Assembly (NCBI GenBank): GCA_037954235.1
Contig: JBBMOA010000001.1
Span: forward strand, 4,420,501 to 4,484,500
DNA: 64,000 nucleotides
Direction: 5' to 3'
Origin: Aulostomus chinensis
Taxonomy: Eukaryota; Chordata; Actinopteri; Syngnathiformes; Aulostomidae
In this document: piece by piece, positions 39,590 through 50,200 of the stretch
Position numbering within the stretch: position 1 is the stretch's first letter
Layout: the number at the start of each line of letters is the position of its first letter
Program-made: the position numbers and the translations under genes
The notes under the pieces: model-generated
Told to the model about the DNA's origin: nothing
The model's input: only the letters and a program-made list of their open reading frames with translations
The model's database searches: none

Positions 39590-39703
39590 CCACGCGTCGA
39601 CGCGATGCGTAAACAGGATTTTTTGGAGGCGCGTCTCAGGCTACAGCGGAGGTACGAATACTACTCGACACAGAAGCATAAATCAGGCTTAAATCAGGCT
39701 TTA

Positions 39704-39940
39704 TAGTCCAACAGGAAGTTAGCATGTCAGGGATGAGACACCCTGATAGTCCAAAAGGAAGTTAGCATGTCAGGGATGAGACACGCTTATCGTCCAACAG
39801 GAAGTTAGCATGTCAGGGATGAGACGCGCTTATCGTCCAACAGGAAGTTAGCATGTCAGGGATGAGACACCCTGATCGTCCAACAGGAAGTTAGCATGTC
39901 AGGGATGAGACACCCTGATAGTCCAACAGGAAGTTAGCAT
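39704..39940 (+). repeat. Second 43-bp-period minisatellite, unrelated sequence
   Basis: About 5.5 copies of a unit containing CCAACAGGAAGTTAGCATG and TCAGGGATGAGACACCCTGA. The word AGCATGTCAG (or its start) falls at 39721, 39764, 39807, 39850, 39893 and 39936, exactly 43 bp apart each time. It immediately follows the Harbinger right end. The sequence is not an obvious variant of the surrounding satellite although the period is identical. Confidence 0.95.
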
Positions 39941-40139
39941 CTCCATGGTTCCCTTGACCAGAAGCCAGTGGGATCGTTCCATTCTGACATCTTGATTGAC
40001 ATTTGTCCTTCTCTGAGCTAAATAGCTGGCAATTTTTTGAAAAAAAAACGTGATTTACTTTTTGTATTTTGATCTTCAGCTCATTTGCATACTTTTGTTG
40101 AAATTCTCCCCTTTTGTCTTTTTTTTCTGCTGTTTTTAG
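39941..40139 (+). other. Probable laminin intron 3' part
   Basis: AT-rich sequence with a T-rich tract (CCTTTTGTCTTTTTTTTCTG) ending in TTTTTAG at 40139, a strong 3' splice site for the first laminin exon. Confidence 0.6.
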
Positions 40140-40248
40140 CACAAAGTCCACCTGGTGCCTAAAGACCAGTTCAGCATGGACTACGTTGAACCTTCAGTCT
40201 GCTGCATCAGCACCCATGGACGGTTCCCCCCTGACAGGAGGATTCTGG
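40140..40248 (+). pseudogene. lama5: Laminin exon 1 of cluster
   Basis: Between TTTTTAG and G|GTGAGG. Reads HKVHLVPKDQFSMDYVEPSV, then CCISTHGRFPPD, open throughout, ending in phase 1. Matches the laminin alpha segment with conserved V.PxxxF..EYV.P...C....GRF. Confidence 0.7.
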
Positions 40249-40267
40249 GTGAGGAACATTAGTGGAA

Positions 40268-40978
40268 CAGCGCTCTTGTTAGAACGGTTCTGATCCACCT
40301 CCCCTCCCCTTGTCGCTCCTCCTGTGTCCCCTCAGCGCTCTTGTTAGAACGGTTCTGATCCACCTTCCCTCCCCCTGTAGCTCCTCCTGTGTCCCCTCAG
40401 CGCTCTTGTTAGAACGGTTCTGATCCACCTCCCCTTGTAGCTCCTCCTGTGTCCCCTCAGCGCTCATGTGAGAACGGTTCTGATCCACCTTCCCTCCCCC
40501 TGTAGCTCCTCCTGTGTCCCCTCAGCGCTCTTGTTAGAACGGTTCTGATCCACCTTCCCTCCCCCTGTAGCTCCTCCTGTGTCCCTTCAGCGCTCTTGTT
40601 AGAACGGTTCTGATCCACCTTCCCTCCCCCTGTAGCTCCTCCTGTGTCCCCTCAGCGCTCTTGTTAGAAGGGTTCTGATCCACCTTCCCTCCCCCTGTAG
40701 CTCCTCCTGTGTCCCCTCAGCGCTCTTGTTAGAACGGTTCTGATCCACCTTCCCTCCCCCTGTAGCTCCTCCTGTGTCCCCTCAGCGCTCTTGTTAGAAG
40801 GGTTCTGATCCACCTTCCCTCCCCCTGTAGCTCCTCCTGTGTCCCCTCAGCGCTCTTGTGAGAACGGTTCTGATCCACCTTCCCTCCCCCTGTAGCTCCT
40901 CCTGTGTCCCTTCAGCGCTCTTGTTAGAACGGTTCTGATCCACCTCCCCTCCCCCTGTAGCTCCTCCTGTGTCCCCTC
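40268..40978 (+). repeat. 65-bp intronic minisatellite, 11 copies, each with a 3' splice site
   Basis: Units begin CAGCGCTCTTGTTAGAACGG and contain GATCCACCTTCCCTCCCCC, TGTAG and CTCCTCCTGTGTCCCCT. Starts at 40268, 40333, 40398, 40458 (one unit 60 bp), 40523, 40588, 40653, 40718, 40783, 40848 and 40913. Each holds a pyrimidine tract plus CTGTAG and a second CCCCTCAG. The last copy merges into the next exon, with the terminal CAG changed to CAC. The array fills practically the whole intron (40249-40960). Confidence 0.95.
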
Positions 40979-41089
40979 ACGTTTCCAAACTCCCTGAACC
41001 AGGAGCCCATCCTGGCCCCCTGGTTCAAAGGTGACAGACCACCTCTGGGAGCAGACAACAGAGACCACATCAGGCTGGACTCCGTGCAG
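40961..41089 (+). pseudogene. lama5: Laminin exon 2 of cluster, frame-shifted
   Basis: Acceptor CCCCCTGTAG at 40951-40960, donor CAG|GTACGG. The start reads SSCVPSRFQTP in one frame, like the C..S..F segment that follows GRF in laminins; the rest reads LNQEPILAPWFKGDRPPL and then RDHIRLDSVQ in another. The switch needs one base and the first frame otherwise meets TGA. It ends in phase 0. Confidence 0.55.
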
Positions 41090-41244
41090 GTACGGAGGCT
41101 GACGGCTGCTGAGTGAGTGAGTTTACGACGCTCCCACCACTGCTGCTGGATTGATTTAACACATCTGGAATATTTAGATTCATTCTGGGTCAACATCTGC
41201 ATCTGTTGAAGTCCTCAGTCTCCATGCAGGTGGTGTTGTTTCAG

Positions 41245-41275
41245 ATAAAAGGTCTCAATAACAGCATCACTCCAG
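41245..41275 (+). pseudogene. lama5: Candidate 31-nt laminin micro-exon
   Basis: Lies between TTGTTTCAG and CCAG|GTGAAA and reads IKGLNNSITP plus one base. It begins in phase 0 and ends in phase 1, exactly the phases required by its neighbours. Sequence similarity is too short to prove it. Confidence 0.45.
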
Positions 41276-41733
41276 GTGAAACCATTCCAAAGAAGGCTAA
41301 GTGGAGCTGGCATATCAGCCCCCAATGGAAGCCTGCTGCTGCTGCCAAGCTCTCCATGTCATCATGGAAAAGTTGATTGTTCAACTCAATGTTTTTCCCA
41401 TTGGGAGGAGATTTGTTGTTCCACCATGAAGTCTTTTCTGGTGATGAGTTTGTGTGTTGTAGTAGCATGAAGATATCTTGTTATCATGATCAACTCATCT
41501 GGCCTGGTGGAAGAACGCTGCTGTGTTTGGATTCAGACGAGTCAAATCTGAACCAGGGACTTGTAGTTTTATCCTCGGTCTCTGGACTCATAAAATGGAG
41601 ACCGGCCCAGTTTGACACTTTTGAACTCCTCCATGATGTTCAAATCTCATGACTGAGATTCGTGATTGGAAACATCGGCGGTTCAGGAAAGAAAACATGT
41701 ACCATTGAACATCGCTCTCATCCTTCTACTCAG

Positions 41734-41858
41734 AACGCTGCGGTGGACTCCACCGTGTCCAGGCTTTGGGCAGATACGTCTTCATCCTCCACCACCACCA
41801 GCCGCTCCACCCCACCCACCCTGTGCAGGTCTACATTACCAGGGTCGGATCTGGCAGG
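41734..41858 (+). pseudogene. lama5: Laminin exon 4 of cluster, one base short
   Basis: Acceptor CTACTCAG, donor CAGG|GTGGAG. The frame reads HRVQALGRYVFILHHHQPLH, then PTHPVQVYI, then must shift to reach GRIWQG, which joins GHANAS in the next exon. The 125-nt length is one less than the phases require. GRYVF..H..QP.HPT.PV is the most recognisable laminin IV motif in the window. Confidence 0.75.
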
Positions 41859-41943
41859 GTGGAGGATCTTTGATTCATCTTAGCTTTCCTGCTCCGGCTG
41901 TTTGAGAAACATTCAAATGGAGATGGTTGTTTGTGTCTTTCAG

Positions 41944-42081
41944 GCCACGCCAACGCCTCCTTCTGTCCCCACGCTTACGGCTGCCGAAACGTGCCGGTGT
42001 CTGAAAACCAGATCATTCTGGATGTGCCGGACCACCAGGTCCTCCTCACCTGCAGGTTCCTGCAGGCAGAGCCCTGTGGTG
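41944..42081 (+). pseudogene. lama5: Laminin exon 5 of cluster
   Basis: After TGTCTTTCAG; donor G|GTAGGT. Reads GHANASFCPHAYGCRN, then VPVSENQIILDVPDHQVLLT. The uninterrupted frame then gives CRFLQAEPCG, which is unlike laminin, whereas the alternative frame gives VPAGRALW, matching the family's VP.GR.LW. Restoring the latter requires about two added bases. Confidence 0.75.
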
Positions 42082-42203
42082 GTAGGTTTCCTGCTCCTCT
42101 GCTGGACTGATACCCTCTCCCTTTCCCCACACGTATCTGCTGTTTCTACTCTGTGCCTCCTTCTCCTCTGTCAGGCCTGGACTTCTTCCTTCTGTCTCTC
42201 CAG

Positions 42204-42323
42204 GATCACGTCCTGGTGGTGCCTGAGAGCAGCTCCAGCTCCAGCTCCCTGAACCAAGAACCACTGGAGAAATCTGACCACTTCATCAGCAACTGTGGCC
42301 TCAACAGCTTTCATGTCAAGTCG
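42204..42323 (+). pseudogene. lama5: Laminin exon 6 of cluster
   Basis: Acceptor CTTCTGTCTCTCCAG, donor TCG|GTGTCT; 120 nt, phase 0 at both ends, open. Reads DHVLVVPES, a serine run, then EPLEKSDHFISNCGLNSFHV. An upstream acceptor (TGTCAG|GCCTGG, exon start 42175) would add about 10 residues and stay open from exon 5; the downstream one fits the family better. Confidence 0.7.
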
Positions 42324-42686
42324 GTGTCTCTCAGCCTGAGTTGGTCCCTGTTCTGTATCCCTGAATGTTCAAGAGGAACTAAACTGGGCCTGATTGGGAC
42401 GCTTCTGTCTGCTCAGATTTGGGTTGTGAATGCATTCAGATGTCATTTACAAGCATTGGAACTAAAGACCTGAGCCTCAAGAATATTTAGTTCTTGATTT
42501 ACTTTCTCTTGCAGGGTTTCACTTTGTGCAAATTTTCTTTTTAAGATCTTTGTTTTTTGTTGTCCTTCCATTTAGCAAGTTTGGCTAAGAACCGTTTCCC
42601 CACTAAACTAATTTTCCTAAAATGTCTCGCTAACGTTTCCTTTTTCTCTGTCGTCCCTCCTGTCCTTGGTCTCCATTCTGTCTCAG

Positions 42687-42866
42687 CTCAGCTGTGTCTC
42701 TTGGGCTCTCTTCAACAACGGCGCCCTGCCTTGTGCCTGCCATGAGGTTGGAGCTGAGAGTGACACCTGCGAGTCATTTGGTGGTCGGTGCCGCTGCAGG
42801 CCCCACGTGATTGGCCGAGACTGCTCCATGTGGGCCGCGGGTTGCTGGGGATTCCCCACTGCAGAC
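42687..42866 (+). pseudogene. lama5: Laminin exon 7 of cluster: LE module
   Basis: Acceptor ATTCTGTCTCAG, donor GAC|GTGAGT, 180 nt open. Contains FNNGALPCACHEVGA, TCESFGGRCRCRPHV, IGRDCS, then MWAAGCWGFPTAD. In LE modules the cysteine that follows DCS.C is conserved; here it is Trp and a Cys appears five residues later where Tyr/His is usual. At the end a C run one base short turns the expected FP.C into FPTAD. Confidence 0.75.
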
Positions 42867-42977
42867 GTGAGTGTCAGATTGGATGAATGATGAGTAATAA
42901 GGGCTTTTAATGATGAGTGAGAGGACGGACCAAACCAACCTGTCCAACCATCAGAGGACAGTTTGTTGTTCTAGTTT
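42867..42977 (+). other. Short intron-like link between laminin exon and array
   Basis: Starts with donor GTGAGTGTC and runs 111 bp of unique sequence until satellite begins at about 42978, so the array sits where the next laminin intron would be. Confidence 0.5.
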
Positions 42978-44232
42978 CAACTCTTACTACATTACTGTTA
43001 GCATCATTTTGGGATCATTAGCAATTCTTACTACATCACTGTCAGCATCATTTTTGAATTCATTAACAATTCTTCCTACATAACTGTAGCATTATTTTGA
43101 GGTTTTTAGCAGCTCTTACTAGATTACTGTTAGCATCATTTTGAGATCAATAGCAATTCTTCCAACATCACTGTAGCATTATTTTGAGGTTATTAGCAAC
43201 TCTTACTACATGACTCTCAGCATCATTTTTAGGTTACTCGCAACTTTCACTCCATTACTGTTAGCATCATTTTGAGTTCATTAGCAATTATTATTACATC
43301 ACTGTCATATCATTTTAGATCATTACCAATTCTTCTGACATCACTATAGCATTATTTTGAGGTTCAGAGCAACTCTTCCTACATGACTGCCAGCATCACT
43401 TTGAGGTTATTCGAAACTTTCACTCCGTTACTGTTGGCATCATTTTGAGTTCATTAATGAGTTCATTAGCAATTCTTAAGACATCACTAGCATTATTTTG
43501 AGGTTATTAGCAATTCTTAGTACATCACTGTCGCATTATTTTGAGTTCATTCGCAGCTCTTACTACATCACTGTCCCATCATTTCAGATCATTAGCCATT
43601 CGTACTACATCACTGTCACATTATTTTGAGGTTCATAGTAACTCTTACTACATCACTAGCATTACTTTAAGGTTATTACCAGACTTACTACATTCCTGTC
43701 AGCATCATTTTGAGGTTATTAGCAGCTCTTACTAGATTACCGTCAACATCATTTTGAGTTCATTAGCAATTCTCAGTAAATCGCTGTCGCATCATTTTGA
43801 GGTTATTAGCAATTCTTCCGACATCACTGTTGCATTATTTTGAGGTTCGTAGCAACTCTTACTACATGACTGTCAGCATCACTTTGAGGTTATTCGAAAC
43901 TTTCACTACATTACTGAAAGCATCATTTTGAGATCATTAGCAATTCTTACGACATCACTGTAGCATTATTTTGAGGTTATTAGCAACTCTTCCTACATGA
44001 CTGTCAGCATCACTTTGAGTTTATTGGCAACTTTCACTACATTACTGTCGCATCATTTTGAGATCATTAGCAATTCTTACGACATCATTGTCGCATCATT
44101 TTGAGATCATTAGCAATTCTTCTGACATCACTGTCACATTTTTTTGGATCATTAGCAATTCTTCTGACATCACTGTCGCATTGTTTTGAGGTTCGTAGCA
44201 ACTCTTACTACATTGCTGTTGCATTATTTTGA

Positions 44233-44249
44233 GGTTAGGGTTAGGGTTA
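44233..44249 (+). repeat. Short telomere-type (TTAGGG) insertion in the array
   Basis: The word GGTTAGGGTTAGGGTTA replaces the usual GGTTCGTAGCAACTC part of a monomer. Two complete TTAGGG units plus a partial one lie on the plus strand. The monomer's own GAGGTTA may have seeded it. Confidence 0.8.
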
Positions 44250-47200
44250 CATTATTAACGCATCATTTTGAGATCATTGGCAATTCTTACGACATCACTG
44301 TCAGCATCATTTTTAGGTTATTCGAAACTTTCACTCCATTACTGTTCGCATCATTTTGAGTTTATTTGCAATTCTTACTCCATCACTGTCGCATCATTTT
44401 GAGATCATTAGCAATTCTTGCGAAATCACTGTAGCATTATTTTGAGGTTATTAGCAACTCTTACTACATTATTGTCAGCATCATTTTTAGGTTACTCGAA
44501 ACTTTAACCACATGACTGTCAGCATTACTTTGAGGTTAATCGAAACTTTCACTACATTACTGTTAGCATCATTTTGAGTTCATTAGCAATTCTTACTCCA
44601 TCACTGTCGCATCATTTTGATATCATTAGCAATTCTTACGACATCAGTGTAGCATTATTTTGAGGTCATTAGCAACTCTGACTACATTACTGTCAGCATC
44701 ATTTTTAGGTTACTCGCAACTCTAACCACATGACTGTCAGCATCACTTTAAAGTTGTTCGAAACTTTCACTACATTACTGTTAGCATCATTTTGAGTTCA
44801 TTAGCAATTCTTACTCAATCACTGTCGCATCATTTTGAGGTACGTTGCAACTCTTACTACATTACTGTCAGCATCACTTTGAGGTTGTTCGAAACTTTCA
44901 CTACATTACTGTTAGCATCATTTTGAGTTCATTAGCAATTCTTCCGACATCACTGTCGCATTGTTTTGAGGTTCGTAGCAGCTGTTACTACATTACTGTC
45001 AGCATCATTTTTAGGTTACTCGCAACTTTCACTACATTACTGTTAGCATCATTTTGAACTTAATAGCAATTCTTACGACATCACTGTTGCATCATTTTGA
45101 GGTTAGTTTCAACTCTTCCTCCATTACCGTCAGCATCATTTAGAGTTTATTAGCAATTATTTCGAAATAACTGTCGCATTATTTTGGGGTTCGTAGCAAC
45201 ACTTACTACATGACTGTCAGCATCACTTTGAGGTTATTCGAAACTTTCACTCCATTACTGTTTGCATCATTTTGAGTTCATTAGCAATTCTTACTACATC
45301 ACTGTCGCATCATTTTGAGATCATGTGCAATTCTTCTGACATGACTGTCGCATTATTTTTTAGGTTCATAGAAACTCTTACTACATTACTGTTGTATTAT
45401 TTTAAGGTTCGTAGCAACTCTTACGACATGACTGTCAGCATCACTTTGAGGTTGTTCAAAACGCTGACTACATGACTGTCAGCATCACTTTGAGGTTGTT
45501 CGAAACACTTACTACATTACTGTAAGCATCACTGAGTTTATTAGCAACTATCACGACGTTACTGTTATCATCATTTTGAGTTCAATAGCAATTCTTACGA
45601 CATCAATGTCGCATCATTTTGAGATCATTAGCAATTCTTACTACATCACTGTAGCATTGTTTTGAGGTTATTTGCAACTCTTACTACATTACAATCAGCA
45701 TCATTTTTAGGTTACTCGCCACTCAAAACACATGACTGTCAGCATCACTTTGAGGTTGTTTGAAACACTTACTACATTACTGTAAGCATCACTGAGTTGA
45801 TGAGCAACTATCACTACATTACTGTTATCATCATTTTGAGTTCATTTGCAATTCTTCCGACATCACTGTCGCAATATTTTGAGATCATTAGCAATTCTTA
45901 CTACATCACTGTAGCATTGTTTTGAGGTTATTTGCAACTCTTACTACATTACAATCAGCATCATTTTTAGGTTACTCGCCACTCAAAACACATGACTGTC
46001 AGCATCACTTTGAGGTTGTTTGAAACACTTACTACATTACTGTAAGCATCACTGAGTTGATGAGCAACTATCACTACATTACTGTTATCATCATTTTGAG
46101 TTCATTAGCAATTCTTCCGACATCACTGTCGCAATATTTTGAGGTTCGTGGCAAATTTTACTACATTACTGTCGCATTATTTTGAGGTTCGTAGCAACAC
46201 TTACTACATGACTGTAAGCATCACTTTGAGGTTATTCAAAAGTTTCACTCCATTACTGTTAGCATCATTTTGAGTTCATTCGCAATTCTTACTACATCAC
46301 TGTCGCATCATTTTGAGATCATTAGCAATTCTTCTGACATCACTGTCACATTATTTTGAGGTTCGTAGCAACTCTTACTACATTACTGTCAGCATCACTT
46401 TGAGTTTTTTAGCAACTATCACTACATTACTGTTAGCATCATTTTGAGTTTATGAGCAATTCTCACGACATCACTGAAGCATTGAATTGAGTTCATGAGC
46501 AACTCTTACTAAATGACTGTCAGCATCACTTTGAGGGCGTTCGAAACTCTTACTACATTCCTGTTAGCATCATCTTGAGTTCATTAGCAATTCTTCCGAC
46601 ATCACTGTCGCATTATTTTGAGGTTCGTAGCAACTCTTACTACATGACTTTCAGCATCACTTATAGGTTGTTCAAAACACTTACTACATTACTGTAAGCA
46701 TCACTGACTTGATTAGCAACTACCACTACATTACTGTTAGCATCATCTTGAGTTCATTAGCAATTCTTCCGACATCACTGTCGCAATATTTTGAGGTTCG
46801 TAGCAACTTTTACTACATTACTTTCGCATTTTTTTGAGGTTTGTAGCAACTCTTACGACATAACTGTTGCATTATTTTAAGGTTCGGAGCAACACTTCCT
46901 ACATGACTGTCAGCATCACTTTGAGGTTATTAGAAACTTTCACTCCATTACTGTTAGCATCTTTTTGAGTTCATGAGCAATTCTTATTACATCACTGTTG
47001 CATCATTTTGAGATCATTAGCAATTCTTCCGACATCACTGTCGCATCATTTTGAGATCATTAGCAATTCTTCTGACATTACTGTCGCATTATTTTGAGGT
47101 TCGTAGCAACTCTTAGTACATGACTGTCAGCATCACTTTGAGGTTATTCGAAACGTTCACTCCATCACTGTCGCATCATTTTGAGATCATTAGCAATTCT

Positions 47201-50200
47201 TCTGACATCACTGTCACATTATTTTGAGGTTCATAGCAACTTTTACTACATGACTGTCAGCATCACTTTGAGTTTTTTAGCAAATATCACTACATTTCTG
47301 TTAGCATCATTTTGAGTTTATGAGCAATTCTCACGACATCACTGTAGCATTGAATTGAGTTCATTAGCAGCTCTTACTTAATGACTGTCAGCATCACTTT
47401 GAGGGTGTTCGAAAATCTTACTACATTACTGTTAGCATCATCTTGAGTTCATTAGCAATTCTTCCGACATCACTGTCACATTATTTTGAGGTTCGTAGCA
47501 ACTCTTACTACATTACTGTCGCATTATTTTGAGGTTCGTCGCAACTCTTCCTACATGACTTTCACCATCACTTTGAGGTTATTCGAAACACGTACTACAT
47601 GACTGTAAGCATCACTGACTTGATTAGCAACTACCACTACATGACTGTTAGCATCATTTTAAGTTCATTCGCATTTCTGCCTACATCACTGTCGCATCAT
47701 TTTGAGATCTTTAGCAATTTTTCTGACATCACTGTCGCATTATTTTGAGGTTCGTACCAACTCTTCCTACATGACTGTCAGCATCACTTTGAGGTTGTTC
47801 GAAATACTTACTACATTACTGTAAGTATCACTGAGTTGATTAGCAACTATCACTACATTACTGTTAGCATCATTTTAAGTTCATTAGCAATTCTTCCGAC
47901 ATCACTGTCGCAATATTTTGAGGTTCGTAGCATCTTTTACTACATTACTGTTGCATTATATTGAGGTTTGTAGCAACTCTTACTACATGACTGTCAGCAT
48001 CACTTTGAGGTTATTCGAAAGTTTCACTCCATTACTGTTAGCATCATCTTGAGTTCATTAGCAATTCTTCGGACATCACTGTCGCAATATTTTGAGGTTC
48101 GTAGCAACTTTAACTACATTACTGTCGCATTATTTTGAGGTTCGTAGCACCTCTTAGTACATGACTGTCAGCATGACTTTGAGGTTATTTGAAATGTTCA
48201 CTCCATTACTGTTAGCATCATTTTGAGTTCATTAGCAATTCTTACTAAATCACTGTCGCATCATTTTGAGATCATTAGCAATTCTTCTGACATCACTGTT
48301 GCATTATTTTGAGGTTCGTAGCAACTCTTACTACATTACTGTCGCATTATTTTGAGGTTCGTAGCAACTCTTAGTACATGACTGTCAGCATCACTTTGAG
48401 GTTATTCGAAACACTTACTACATTGCTGTAGGCATCACTGAGTTGATTAGCAACTATCACTACATTACTTTTAGCATCATTTTGAGTACATTAGCAATTC
48501 TTCCGACATCACTGTCGCAATATTTTGAGGTTCGTAGCAACTTTTACTACATTACTGTCGCATTATTTTGAGGTTTGTAGCAACTCTTTGTACATGACTA
48601 TCAGCATCACTTTGAGGTTATTCGAAACACTTACTACATTACTGTAAGCATCACTGACTTGATTAGCAACTATCACTACATGACTGTTAGCATCATTTTG
48701 AGTTCATTAGCAATTCTTCCGACATCACTGTCGCAATATTTTGAGGTTCGTGGCAAATTTTACTACATTACTGTCGCATTATTTTGAGGTTCGTAGCAAC
48801 ACTTACTACATGACTGTAAGCATCACTTTGAGGTTATTCAAAAGTTTCACTCCATTACTGTTAGCATCATTTTGAGTTCATTCGCAATTCTTACTACATC
48901 ACTGTCGCATCATTTTGAGATCATTAGCAATTCTTCTGACATCACTGTCACATTATTTTGAGGTTCGTAGCAACTCTTACTACATTAATGTCAGCATCAC
49001 TTTGAGGTTATTCGAAACGTTCACTCCATTACTGTTAGCATCATTTTGAGTTCATGAGCAATTCTTACTAAATCACTGTCGCATCATTTTTAGATCTTTA
49101 GCAATTCTTCTGACATCACTGTCGCATTATTTTGAGGTTCGTAGCAACTCTTATTACATTACTGTCGCATTATTTTGAGGTTCGTAGCAACTCTTCCTAC
49201 ATGACTGTCACCATCACTTTGAGGTTATTCGAAACACTTACTACATTACAGTAAGCATCACTGACTTGATTAGCAACTACCACTACATTACTGTTAGCAT
49301 CATTTTAAGTTCATTAGCATTTCTGCCGACATCACTGTCGCATCATTTTGAGATCTTAAGCAATTCTTCCGACATCACTGTCGCATTATTTTGAGGTTCG
49401 TAGCAACTCTTACTATATGACTGTCACCATCACTTTTGAGGTTATTCGAAACACTTACTACATTACTGTAAGCATCACTGACTTGATTAGCAACTACCAC
49501 TACATTACTGTTAGCATCATTTTGAGTTCATGAGGAATTCTTCCGACATCACTGTCGCAATATTTTGAGGTTCGTAGCAACTTTTACTACATTACTGTCG
49601 CATTATTTTGAGGTTCGTAGCAACTCTTCGTACATGACTGTCAGCATCACTTTGAGGTTATTCGAAACACTTACTACATTACTGTAAGCATCACTGAGTT
49701 GATTAGCAACTATCACTACATGACTGTTAGCATCATTTTGAGTTCATTAGTAATTCTTCCGACATCACTGTCGCAATATTTAAAGGTTCGTAGCAACTTT
49801 TTCTACATTACTGTCGCATTATTTTGAGGTTCGTAGCAACACTTACTACATGACTGTAAGCATCACTTTGAGGTTATTCAAAAGTTTCACTCCATTACTG
49901 TTAGCATCTTTTTGAGTTCATTAGCAATTCTTACTACATCACTGTCGCATCATTTTGAGATCATTAGCAATTCTTCTGACATTACTGTCGCATTATTTTG
50001 AGGTTCGTAGCAACTCTTAGTACATGACTGTCAGCATCACTTTGAGGTTATTCGAAACGTTCACTCCATCACTGTCGCATCATTTTGAGATCATTTGCAA
50101 TTCTTCTGACATCACTGTCATATTATTTTGAGGTTCCTTGCAACTCTTACTACATTACTGTCAGCATCACTTTGAGTTTTTTAGCAACTATCACTACATT

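Larger units (their letters stand above)
39239..39690. mobile_element. PIF-Harbinger-like non-autonomous DNA transposon relic
   Basis: The ends form imperfect inverted repeats: AAGCCTGGTTTATTCTGCG at the left, and CATAAATCAGGCTT at the right, whose complement reads AAGCCTGATTTATG, followed inward on both sides by TCTGYGTCGAG. Flanks carry TAAA on each side of AGCCTG/CAGGCT, a possible short target duplication. The right tip is partly duplicated (AAATCAGGCTT twice, 39680-39701). The 452-bp interior is much richer in CpG than the rest of the window and encodes a MADF-domain fragment on the minus strand, the accessory DNA-binding protein typical of PIF/Harbinger elements. No transposase remains. 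Family assignment rests on terminal sequence and the MADF remnant. Confidence 0.7.
40140..42866 (+). pseudogene. lama5: Laminin subunit alpha-5-like exon cluster (partial, frame-broken)
   Basis: Seven exon-like blocks with canonical splice sites encode, in order, part of the alpha-chain laminin IV-type (L4b) region and an LE (laminin EGF-like) module: VPKDQFSMDYVEP, LGRYVFILHHHQP, GHANASFCPHAYGCRN, DHVLVVPES, FNNGALPCACHEVGA, HVIGRDCS. Laminin alpha-5 is a secreted basement-membrane chain; GHANASFCPH..GCR, CHEVGA and HVIGRDCS point to alpha-5 rather than alpha-3, from memory of the family. Splice phases mostly agree, but frame shifts, each curable by one added base, are inferred in blocks at 40961, 41734, 41944 (two) and 42687. 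The N-terminal domains and all C-terminal domains (coiled coil, LG) are absent; satellite begins 111 bp after the last donor. Either a duplicated fragment or a stretch of a real gene with satellite-filled introns in a poorly polished assembly. Confidence 0.75.

Noticed and set aside
40279..41202. Minus-strand frames with repeated RTVLTRALRGHRR-type peptides
   Set aside because: They are the 65-bp intronic minisatellite read in antisense; 65 is not a multiple of three and the real exons lie on the plus strand.
41662..41905. Pro-rich or Ser/Thr-rich proteins from the frames at 41662-41883 and 41666-41905
   Set aside because: These are the wrong frames of the laminin exon at 41734-41858; the third frame carries the GRYVF motif.
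44233..44249. Chromosome end
   Set aside because: Only two complete TTAGGG units, with satellite continuing on both sides, so it is an interstitial patch and not a telomere.
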